A stretch of 64,000 bases of DNA from contig DCXL01000004.1 in assembly GCA_002328415.1 (NCBI GenBank), positions 320,166-384,165 of the forward strand. Reading direction: 5' to 3'. Below the pieces are notes generated by a model. That model saw only the letters and a list, made by a program, of their open reading frames with translations, did no database searches and was not told the origin of the DNA. Source of the DNA: Micavibrio sp. UBA2137. Lineage in GTDB: Bacteria > Pseudomonadota > Alphaproteobacteria > Micavibrionales > Micavibrionaceae. Numbering within the stretch: position 1 is the stretch's first letter; every line of letters starts with the position of its first letter. A program made the translations under genes and the position numbers. This document shows, piece after piece, positions 56,819 through 64,000 of the stretch.

Positions 56819-59074
56819 TTAAAATTGTGTTCCGAAGCTGAAGCGGAAAATTTCATCCTCATCTTCATCTTCTTCCAAATAGGGCTGTGCAAGGTCAAAG
56901 CGAATTGGACCAAATGGTGAGCGCCAAGACAGCCCAACACCCGCTGCAGCGCGCAATGAACGTGAATCTGCCACCTCTGGTCCAGACTCATCATCTGGCT
57001 CAAATAAGCTACCCATATCGGTAAAGATATGACCTTTAATGCCCATTTCCTCAGGCAATCCAACGGGGAATGAAGTTTCAGCACTTGCACGATAGAAGTA
57101 ATTACCACCAAGCGCATCATCTGTGGTTGTATCGCGTGGGCCAACACCAGCCTGTTCAAATCCACGTAGCGTTGAACCACCAAGGTAGAAGCGTTCGTTA
57201 ATTTGAACACCCGCATCACCAAAACCTGTAATTGCACCAACCTCACCTAACAAGCTAAACACAACACCATCAACAACTGGTGTAAAATACTGTGTACCAA
57301 GTCGACCTGAGATATATTTTGCGTCACCGCCAAGACCAGCCAATTCGGTATCAAACCAGGCTGTAATCCCGTCAGTTGGAAACACAAGACTATCCAAGTC
57401 AGTGTAGTTCAAACGGTGCGTAAAGGCAGAGGTCACACGTGTTCCATCCTGGTCGCGGATAAAACGGGACGCATCGGCCTGCACATCTGTAATTTCGTTC
57501 TGCTCTAGACGATAGCCGAGTGTTTGACGCAGATTTTCAGATAACGGATATCCAAAGGCAACGCCCCCACCTGTACGGCGTTGGTCAAACGAACTTTCAT
57601 CCTGCAAGTCACGTGTAATATGAAACACATCTGCACTTGCTGAGATATCCCTATTGAGGAAATACGGTTCTGTAATAGACAAATCAACCTCGGTACGTTC
57701 ACCTGCAATCGTACCAGCCAGAACGACCTCTTGACCCTTCCCTAGGAAATTACGCTCACGCAAACGAATATCCCCTAAAGGCCCATCATTTGTAGAAAAA
57801 CCAGCACCAATTGATAGTTCACCAGTAGATTTCTCTTCAACTTTCACATCAACCACACGCTTATCTGGAGCGGAACCGGGTTTAGTTTCAACCTCTACTG
57901 TTTCAAAGTAATTCAGGTTTTTAAGATTTTGCTCAGAGTCCACATAATCACGGCGGGTCAAAGGATCCCCCTCCACCATCTCAAACTCGCGACGGATAAC
58001 CTTATCCTCTGTGCGCACATTACCCTTAACATCAATACGCTCAACAAAGATTGGGGCCGACTCGGTGACATTAAAAATAACATCAATCGTTGCATTCTCA
58101 CGGTTTCTTTTAATGTCTGGCTTCACACCCGCAAAGGCAAAACCTGCATCTTCCATAGCAGTCGTCATTTCATCAACGCTATCCTCAACCTCCGATGAAT
58201 CGTACCAGTCGCCAGACTCGAATGTAATGTAGTCTTTAAGGCCAGAGCTATTAAAGTTAGGTAATGAAGAATGAACAAAAGTTTTACCAATTTTGTAACG
58301 TGCCCCCTCATCGACCGTCATTGTCAGATAAAAACTCTCTTTGTTTTCAGAGAGCTCTGCAACAGAGGACAAGACGCGAAAGTCAGCGTAACCTTCCTCA
58401 AGATAGAAACGGCGCAGTAGCTCCTCATCAAAGGCCAAACGATCAGGGTCGTATCTGTCGCTTGTTGACAAGAACCTGTACCATGCACTTTCCTTGGACG
58501 CCAAGGCTGAACGCAACTCACTATCATCAAAGGCACGGTTACCGACAAAGCGAATACTGTCAATTTCAGTCACTGGCCCTTCCATAATTTCGAAAACGAG
58601 GTTAACGCGATTTTGGTCAAGCTCGATAATTTTTGGCTCAATTGAGGCGGAAAAACGTCCATTAGCACGATAAACCTGATAAAGACGCGCAACATCATCC
58701 TGAAGCTTTGTGCGTGTTAAAACTGTACGAGGACGAAGGGATACCTCACGTGTCAGGTCCTCATCCTTAATCTCGTCATTTCCTTCGAAGGCCAGAATAT
58801 TGATTACAGGGTTTTCGACAACATTAACTGTCAGGACACCATTACTTTCTGAAACAGACACATCCGCAAAAAAACCAGTCGCAAAAAGAGCTTTCAAGGA
58901 CTCATCAAGAGTACCTTCGCGTATTTCATCGCCTACACGCACAGGCAGATAGGTTTTTACAGTCTCTGCCTCTACCCTTTCAGTGCCGTTAACAACAATA
59001 TCCCGAACTGAAGCCGCAAGGGCCATGCAAGGCAATAAAAGAGACAATGTAAACAGTGCGAGTGCGCGTTTCAT
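56819..59074 (-). CDS. bamA: Outer-membrane protein assembly factor BamA
   Basis: A protein of 751 residues with a signal peptide (about 1-21), five POTRA domains (about 22-350) and a 16-strand Omp85 barrel. The barrel has the loop-6 motif LRGFE (VRGF/Y type) and ends in Phe, as barrel proteins do. It inserts outer-membrane proteins. A weak promoter-like TTGCCT-15-TATAAA lies upstream (59113-59139). It follows rseP after 126 bases. Confidence 0.97.
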   Translation of the reverse strand: MKRALALFTLSLLLPCMALAASVRDIVVNGTERVEAETVKTYLPVRVGDEIREGTLDESLKALFATGFFADVSVSESNGVLTVNVVENPVINILAFEGNDEIKDEDLTREVSLRPRTVLTRTKLQDDVARLYQVYRANGRFSASIEPKIIELDQNRVNLVFEIMEGPVTEIDSIRFVGNRAFDDSELRSALASKESAWYRFLSTSDRYDPDRLAFDEELLRRFYLEEGYADFRVLSSVAELSENKESFYLTMTVDEGARYKIGKTFVHSSLPNFNSSGLKDYITFESGDWYDSSEVEDSVDEMTTAMEDAGFAFAGVKPDIKRNRENATIDVIFNVTESAPIFVERIDVKGNVRTEDKVIRREFEMVEGDPLTRRDYVDSEQNLKNLNYFETVEVETKPGSAPDKRVVDVKVEEKSTGELSIGAGFSTNDGPLGDIRLRERNFLGKGQEVVLAGTIAGERTEVDLSITEPYFLNRDISASADVFHITRDLQDESSFDQRRTGGGVAFGYPLSENLRQTLGYRLEQNEITDVQADASRFIRDQDGTRVTSAFTHRLNYTDLDSLVFPTDGITAWFDTELAGLGGDAKYISGRLGTQYFTPVVDGVVFSLLGEVGAITGFGDAGVQINERFYLGGSTLRGFEQAGVGPRDTTTDDALGGNYFYRASAETSFPVGLPEEMGIKGHIFTDMGSLFEPDDESGPEVADSRSLRAAAGVGLSWRSPFGPIRFDLAQPYLEEDEDEDEIFRFSFGTQF

Positions 59075-59200
59075 AAAGCGTAAATCCTCAGTAAAAAACT
59101 TTGATGCCTATTTTTATAGGAAGTGATGTTCCAAGGCAAGACGTGATAGAAATCATACACCATCTTACCACCAACCTAAAATATTAATTACGAAGCCAAA
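59075..59200 (-). other. Spacer between rseP and bamA, 126 bases
   Basis: This is the longest gap in the envelope operon. It holds a small inverted repeat (CCTAT-TTTT-ATAGG) and the TATAAA-like box mentioned for bamA, so an internal promoter is possible. I see no terminator with a T-run. Confidence 0.35.
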
Positions 59201-60589
59201 TTATTTAAAAAGCTGAAAAACATCATTGATATTGGTAAAGGCCATTAACCCGACAAGAACCACCAACCCAAAGCGGAAAGCATAATCTTGAACGCGCTCT
59301 GAAACGGGCGAGCCTTTGGCCGCCTCAATCCCATAGAACATCAAATGCCCACCATCAAGCAAAGGAATTGGGAAAAGGTTGATAAGCCCCAAATTAATGG
59401 ACAACAAGGCCGCAAATGTAACCAGAGCAATAAAACCTTGCGAGGCCATGTCGCCGGCAATTGCCCCAATACGGATGATGCCTCCAAGCTCTGTTGCGGC
59501 ACGTGTACCGGTAATGATTTGCCACAGCGCATAAAGACTATCTGTTGTAATCTGATAAGTACGCTTCACCGCTTCTACCGATGCACCCACAACACCAAAT
59601 TCACGCACCGTTTCTACACTACCTTGATTAAGAACAAGCGCGTTGTAATAAGGACTGTCAGGATCATTAAAGGCACTATTACGCTCTCTAGTTGGAGCAA
59701 CGCGAAACTCATTTTTGTCTGCATCACCCTTTAAGCCAATCGTAAACTCGCGACCCAACAAATTGGAAACGCGCTGCCGTCTTGCGGCTTCATCCTCTGG
59801 AAGGGTGCGCCCATTAACCGCTTCAAGTGCGCTAATATCAATACCATTACCAGGGCCTAGAACGCCAAGAAACCCTCGATCATGCGTAAATCCAAAGCGG
59901 TCAGTGACTTCTCTACGTTCTGGACTCACGTCAATTATCATTTCCCGACCATCGCGATCGACGAGAAATGTCATTTTATCATCAAGATTGATTGTGACTG
60001 TGCGCTGAATATCATTAAACTGATAAACCTTCTTACCATTAATTTCTAAGACCTTGTCATGAGGCTCAAACCCTGCTTTTTCTGCGGCACTTTCAACACC
60101 AACAGCGGTAATAATGGCTGGCGTTTCAGGCTTCCCATAAGATACATAAAGTACGCCAAGGATAAGAATAGCAAACAGGAAATTAATCGCAGGGCCTGCA
60201 AAAACAATCGCTGAACGCTTGGCAACAGATTGTGAGAAAAAGGCAACTTTGCGCTCTGCTGCTGTAAATTTACGCGGCTTTTCACCATCTTTGGAAACTA
60301 AATCGGCGCGTCCTGCGCTGGCTGGGTCTGTATCCCCAAACATTTTAACGTAACCACCAAGCGGGATGAGAGAGAACTTCCAACGTGTGCCGTTTTTGTC
60401 CGTGCGTCCAAATAATTCTTTCCCAAATCCAATCGAAAAGACTTCTACGCGGACGCCACACATGCGGGCAACAATATAATGCCCCCACTCATGCACAAAC
60501 ACGAGAAGCGAAAGTACAAGAAGAAAAGATGCACCGTAAAGCCAGATATTTTCAAAAACGCCTGTCAGGCTTGTCATTAATTCGGTCAT
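59201..60589 (-). CDS. rseP: RseP-type site-2 protease (M50)
   Basis: A protein of 462 residues with about four membrane helices. The zinc site HEWGH is near residue 33 in the first helix, and the third ligand Asp is in LLDGGHL near the C-terminus. A PDZ domain lies around 165-230 (AEKAGFEPHDKVLEINGK region). An insertion of about 70 residues follows the PDZ domain (ERREV to RERNSAF). It cuts membrane-bound anti-sigma factors and signal peptides. It overlaps dxr by four bases. Confidence 0.95.
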   Translation of the reverse strand: MTELMTSLTGVFENIWLYGASFLLVLSLLVFVHEWGHYIVARMCGVRVEVFSIGFGKELFGRTDKNGTRWKFSLIPLGGYVKMFGDTDPASAGRADLVSKDGEKPRKFTAAERKVAFFSQSVAKRSAIVFAGPAINFLFAILILGVLYVSYGKPETPAIITAVGVESAAEKAGFEPHDKVLEINGKKVYQFNDIQRTVTINLDDKMTFLVDRDGREMIIDVSPERREVTDRFGFTHDRGFLGVLGPGNGIDISALEAVNGRTLPEDEAARRQRVSNLLGREFTIGLKGDADKNEFRVAPTRERNSAFNDPDSPYYNALVLNQGSVETVREFGVVGASVEAVKRTYQITTDSLYALWQIITGTRAATELGGIIRIGAIAGDMASQGFIALVTFAALLSINLGLINLFPIPLLDGGHLMFYGIEAAKGSPVSERVQDYAFRFGLVVLVGLMAFTNINDVFQLFK

Positions 60590-61791
60590 GCTATGCTCTC
60601 TTTCTTAGAACCCATATCGTGCGCTTGTTGAAATTCATTTTCGATCAGTTGCTGTGTAAAATCACGAATAGATTTATCATATTTAATAATGGAAACCAAA
60701 CTTTCAAACGAGTCTTGCCCAGGTTTTTCATCTAAAACACGCGCACAAATCTCAACGATTGCACCAAAGGCAATCTCACGCTTTAAAAAGGCCTGAACAG
60801 CCACCTCGTTTGCCGCATTCAATGCGATGCGCGATCCAACGCCTTCCCTTAATGCACGATAACAAAGCCCAAGCGCAGGAAATTGTTCTGGATTAACTGG
60901 GCGAAATGACAATGTGCTTAAATCTACGGGGTCTAAAACAGGAGCATTCGTATCTGCTCTGCCAGGATAGGTGAGCGCATGCAAAATTGGCACGCGCATA
61001 TCCGGTGCACCCAAATGTGCGAGTACAGAGCCGTCAACATAAGTCACGAAGGCATGCACAGTCGATTGTGGGTGGATCACAACCTTAATTTTTTCTAAGG
61101 GCAAATCGAAAAGCACATGCGCCTCGATAACCTCAAGACCTTTATTCATTAATGTCGCACTATCAACTGAAATTTTGGCGCCCATTGACCAATTGGGGTG
61201 GGCAACAGCCTCCTCCACAGTCGCGTTTTGAATATCACTTGGCGCTCTGTCACGAAATGGACCGCCAGAAGCCGTTAATGTAATGGCGGCAACTTTATCG
61301 GCATTTTCTTTTTCAAAAAGCTGAAATACAGCATTGTGCTCACTATCAACGGGCAGAATTTCTGTCTCATGTCTGCCTGCTAAATCCATGAGCAAATGAC
61401 CGGCTGCAACAAGAGGCTCTTTATTAGCAATAGCCACCCGTTTTGCATATTGTACAGCCATAAAAAGTGGCTCAAGTCCCGCAAACCCAGAAATTGCACC
61501 CATGACAATATCAGCTGGTGTTTCCATGGCGTTTATCAACGCTTCACGACCCGCAAGGATATCTATATCAGTCTTTGAAAGAAGCTCTCTAAGCTGATCG
61601 TATTTCGCTTCATCCGCTATAACAACGCGTTTTGCCTTATGCGTAAGCGCCTGTTCAGCAAGCAATTCTGCATTACTATGAGCTGTTAATGTATGAACTT
61701 CAAAAGTATCTGAATGCAATTTTACCAAGTCGAGCGTTTGCTGACCAACAGACCCTGTTGAGCCCAAAATATGTAGGCTCTGGCGGGACAT
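60586..61791 (-). CDS. dxr: 1-deoxy-D-xylulose 5-phosphate reductoisomerase
   Basis: A protein of 401 residues: NADPH-binding LGSTGSVGQQTLDLV at the start, the metal and substrate motifs PVDSEHNAVFQ and ASGGPFRD, and the SVDSATLMNKGLEVIEAH segment. It makes MEP for isoprenoids, feeding UppS nearby. It shares one base with the end of cdsA and overlaps rseP by four. Confidence 0.98.
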   Translation of the reverse strand: MSRQSLHILGSTGSVGQQTLDLVKLHSDTFEVHTLTAHSNAELLAEQALTHKAKRVVIADEAKYDQLRELLSKTDIDILAGREALINAMETPADIVMGAISGFAGLEPLFMAVQYAKRVAIANKEPLVAAGHLLMDLAGRHETEILPVDSEHNAVFQLFEKENADKVAAITLTASGGPFRDRAPSDIQNATVEEAVAHPNWSMGAKISVDSATLMNKGLEVIEAHVLFDLPLEKIKVVIHPQSTVHAFVTYVDGSVLAHLGAPDMRVPILHALTYPGRADTNAPVLDPVDLSTLSFRPVNPEQFPALGLCYRALREGVGSRIALNAANEVAVQAFLKREIAFGAIVEICARVLDEKPGQDSFESLVSIIKYDKSIRDFTQQLIENEFQQAHDMGSKKESIA

Positions 61792-62432
61792 CAGATAACT
61801 CCCATTTTCTTTAATTGAAAGAACAACAGATAGGCTGGCGCGGCAAGTAAAAGACCATCAATGCGATCAAGAATACCACCATGGCCTGGCAAAATGCGCC
61901 CAGAATCCTTTACGGCCGCACGGCGCTTAAGCGCAGATTCAATAAAGTCTCCCGTTTGTGCAAGCAGTGCAAAAACACACCCTAAAAGGAATGCCTCCAA
62001 TAAGGTTTTAGGATAAAACCACATAAATACGGCTGCTGCACCAAGCATCGCACCAACAAGTCCTGCCCATGTTTTCTTGGGGCTTAGCTTTGGCGCTACC
62101 TTAGGCCCACCAATTGTACGGCCAAAAATATAGGCACATGTATCAGTGGCACAAATTGCCAGAAAGAGAGTAAGCCCACGGTCAAAACCACCCTTGCCAT
62201 AGCCAATATAGGTAATTGCCATTAAGCCAAAAACAGTAATTGCCAACATGACGTAGCTTAAAATCGAACTGTCACGCCACAATTTAATAAGCTCGTAAAG
62301 CGCAATGCAGGATATAATTGCCATTCCTGCTAAAAAAATATCACCATTGATTTTGAGAGCGAAAAGAACAATCGGAATAAGGATGATTGCAGTGTAAAGG
62401 CGTAAAGCAAGTTCTGTTTTTAGAAAACCCAT
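61791..62432 (-). CDS. cdsA: Phosphatidate cytidylyltransferase
   Basis: A protein of 213 residues with about six membrane helices, on the short side for CdsA. The C-terminal signature KRRAAVKDSGRILPGHGG then DRIDGLL is complete, preceded by SPKKTWAG. It makes CDP-diacylglycerol in the inner membrane. It is one base after uppS. Confidence 0.95.
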   Translation of the reverse strand: MGFLKTELALRLYTAIILIPIVLFALKINGDIFLAGMAIISCIALYELIKLWRDSSILSYVMLAITVFGLMAITYIGYGKGGFDRGLTLFLAICATDTCAYIFGRTIGGPKVAPKLSPKKTWAGLVGAMLGAAAVFMWFYPKTLLEAFLLGCVFALLAQTGDFIESALKRRAAVKDSGRILPGHGGILDRIDGLLLAAPAYLLFFQLKKMGVI

Positions 62433-62433
62433 A

Positions 62434-63192
62434 TTACCTACTTTTCTGCGCCTTTCTTGCAGCTGACTTCAAACCGCCAAAACGTCTTTCGCGCTTTTGA
62501 TAACTTTCCAACGCGTCCATAAAATGCTTTTTTGCAAAATCAGGCCACAACACATCCTGAAAGACAAATTCACTGTATGCACATTGCCACAGCAAGAAGT
62601 TACTAATACGATATTCACCACTTGTGCGAATAAGAATATCAGGATCAGGTGTATTGGCTGTCATAAGGTGGTTTGGAAACTCTTCCATCACTTCATGAAA
62701 GCCTCTGGTCTCACCATGCTCAACACAAGCATTTGTGTAATTTTCAACAGCCTTAATAATTTCCTGACGTCCTCCATAATTGAGCGCGATTGTCAGGAAA
62801 AGACGGTCATTATCCTTGGTTAACTCCTGCGCATTATCAATCATAGCAAGAATATCATCGTCCAGATTGTCACGAAGGCCGATAACCTTAAGACAAATGC
62901 CGTTTTTATGAAGCTCCACAGTTTCAGATTTCAGATAGTAACGCAGCAGCTTCATCAGCTCCGAAACCTCATCCTCTGGACGTGCCCAGTTTTCCGATGA
63001 AAAACCAAACAAAGTCAAATATTTAACGTTCAGTTCGATAGCGCTTTCCACTGCGCTACGTGTTGCCTCCACGCCCTTTTTATGACCGGCCGTACGCGGC
63101 AAACCTTTGGATTTAGCCCAACGACCATTGCCATCCATAATAATGGCAACATGAAAATTATCTGGAAGCTGTTGACTTGACTTCTGTGACAC
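62434..63192 (-). CDS. uppS: Undecaprenyl diphosphate synthase
   Basis: A cis-prenyltransferase of 252 residues. The opening IIMDGNGRWAKSKGLPR and the C-terminal IRTSGEYRISNFLLWQ with the Arg pair are typical. It makes the C55 carrier for peptidoglycan and O-antigen. It is nine bases after frr. Confidence 0.97.
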   Translation of the reverse strand: MSQKSSQQLPDNFHVAIIMDGNGRWAKSKGLPRTAGHKKGVEATRSAVESAIELNVKYLTLFGFSSENWARPEDEVSELMKLLRYYLKSETVELHKNGICLKVIGLRDNLDDDILAMIDNAQELTKDNDRLFLTIALNYGGRQEIIKAVENYTNACVEHGETRGFHEVMEEFPNHLMTANTPDPDILIRTSGEYRISNFLLWQCAYSEFVFQDVLWPDFAKKHFMDALESYQKRERRFGGLKSAARKAQKSR

Positions 63193-63201
63193 AAAAAATC
63201 C

Positions 63202-63756
63202 TTAGACTGTCATGATATCTTGCTCTTTTTCAGCAAGTTTCTTGTCAATTCTTTCTACTGTCTTATCCGTCAAATCCTGCACTTCATCACTAAGGCGCTT
63301 GGCATCATCCTCGGAAATGTCGCCATCTTTTTCCATTTTCTTAATCGCATCCATCCCATCACGACGAATACTTCGCACAGCAACACGACCCTGTTCCGCA
63401 TAGTTACGTGCAACCTTGGTCAACTCTATACGACGCTCCTCATTCAACTCAGGAATAGGAATACGAATAAGTGAACCTTCTGCTTGAGGATTAAGCCCTA
63501 ACCCACTGTCGCGAATAGCCTTTTCAACGAATGATGTTTGTGACATATCCCACACTGTGACTGTCAGCAAACGTGGCTCAGGCGCTGAAATTGTACCCAC
63601 CTGATTAAGTGGCATGCGGCTACCATAGACCTCCACTGTAATGGGATCCAACATAGATGTACTCGCACGACCTGTGCGCAAGCCAGAGACTTCCTTGATA
63701 AAATTATCGTATGAGCTATCCATACGTTTTTGTAAATCAGCCTTGTTATATGACAT
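63202..63756 (-). CDS. frr: Ribosome recycling factor
   Basis: A protein of 184 residues with the full RRF fold: two-domain pattern with [26 protein letters not shown] and [12 protein letters not shown]. It releases ribosomes after termination. An AAGGAG ribosome site lies inside the end of pyrH, which is two bases upstream. Confidence 0.98.
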   Translation of the reverse strand: MSYNKADLQKRMDSSYDNFIKEVSGLRTGRASTSMLDPITVEVYGSRMPLNQVGTISAPEPRLLTVTVWDMSQTSFVEKAIRDSGLGLNPQAEGSLIRIPIPELNEERRIELTKVARNYAEQGRVAVRSIRRDGMDAIKKMEKDGDISEDDAKRLSDEVQDLTDKTVERIDKKLAEKEQDIMTV

Positions 63757-63758
63757 GA

Positions 63759-64000
63759 CTATTCATCTCCTTTAATAAGATTTTTACTTTGGACAATGGT
63801 AAAGGCGCCCTCACCTGCAATAACTTTTTTGAAATTCCCCTTTTCACGAATGGAAAAAACCATAATCGGGATATGGTTCTCGCGTGCCAATGAAATCGCC
63901 GTTGCATCCATAACACGTAAATCCTTTGTCAAAACATCAATATAGGAGACGCAATCATATTTTTTGGCATCGGGGTTTTTAAGCGGATCGTCTGTATACA
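63759..64000 (-). CDS. pyrH: UMP kinase (5' end outside window)
   Basis: The last 80 residues of UMP kinase are visible, from [15 protein letters not shown] to the stop. [25 protein letters not shown] and the C-terminal [11 protein letters not shown] strand are typical. It makes UDP from UMP. The pyrH-frr-uppS order is the common one. Confidence 0.96.
   Translation of the reverse strand, partial: YTDDPLKNPDAKKYDCVSYIDVLTKDLRVMDATAISLARENHIPIMVFSIREKGNFKKVIAGEGAFTIVQSKNLIKGDE

Overview
The window is a gene-dense stretch of chromosome from an alphaproteobacterium of moderately low GC (low-to-mid 40s percent by eye). The assignment rests on gene order and family details: an ntrY-ntrX-trkA-hfq-hflX block with mazG beside it; an E1-beta subunit carrying its own lipoyl domain (pdhB); the order eno-ftsB-pdhA-pdhB-pdhC-lpd-lipA-ratA-cinA; LpxI rather than LpxH; the order gltX-gltA-lpxB-lpxI-lpxA-fabZ-lpxD-skp-bamA-rseP-dxr-cdsA-uppS-frr-pyrH; and a GAAC-N7-GAAC SOS box in front of lexA. 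I cannot place the order or genus. No insertion sequence, prophage, CRISPR array or rRNA operon was seen. One tRNA gene, Ser(UGA), is present.

Layout. 1-2632: end of a LysE-type exporter and oligopeptidase B. 2615-5438: a compact minus-strand cassette of six small membrane, periplasmic and outer-membrane genes (Cys/His/Met-rich protein, beta-barrel-like protein, MerP-like, MerT-like, glutaredoxin-MauE fusion, tiny lipoprotein), with its own strong promoter and terminator. It looks like a metal-handling system without mercuric reductase or MerR. 5446-8820: murD, a D-amino-acid dehydrogenase-like oxidoreductase, a PIN-like nuclease candidate and tRNA-Ser. 9041-15977: wall remodelling (mltB, rlpA, dacC) followed by tmk-holB-folB-tatD-MBL hydrolase. 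16151-20507: an AT-rich transporter gene and a tightly coupled operon of a SpeD-like protein, a SAM-fold/nicotianamine-synthase-like protein, a PLP aminotransferase and mazG. This is the best candidate for an undescribed biosynthetic system.

20522-27915: the NtrYX regulatory operon with trkA, a HAD phosphatase, hfq and hflX. The NtrX AAA+ domain looks catalytically dead. 27953-31815: pgpA, cinA, ratA, lipA, lpd. 32955-39018: pyruvate dehydrogenase subunits, ftsB and enolase. Three opposite-strand genes have been inserted around this block (sulfotransferase-like, HTH-like, DUF4112). 39511-46162: kdsA, pyrG, secG, tpiA, a PpiD-type foldase and a YibQ-type deacetylase. 46211-51841: lexA, comEC (its N-terminal frame is broken at a T7 tract or begins at a rare codon), gltX, gltA.

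51842-64000: one long minus-strand envelope operon read from pyrH towards lpxB. It joins nucleotide and translation functions (pyrH, frr) to isoprenoid and phospholipid synthesis (uppS, cdsA, dxr), outer-membrane assembly (rseP, bamA, skp) and lipid A synthesis (lpxD, fabZ, lpxA, lpxI, lpxB).

No gene-free stretch exceeds 300 bases. The largest are 8821-9040 and 15978-16150, both AT-rich leaders in which I see only weak promoter-like sequence.
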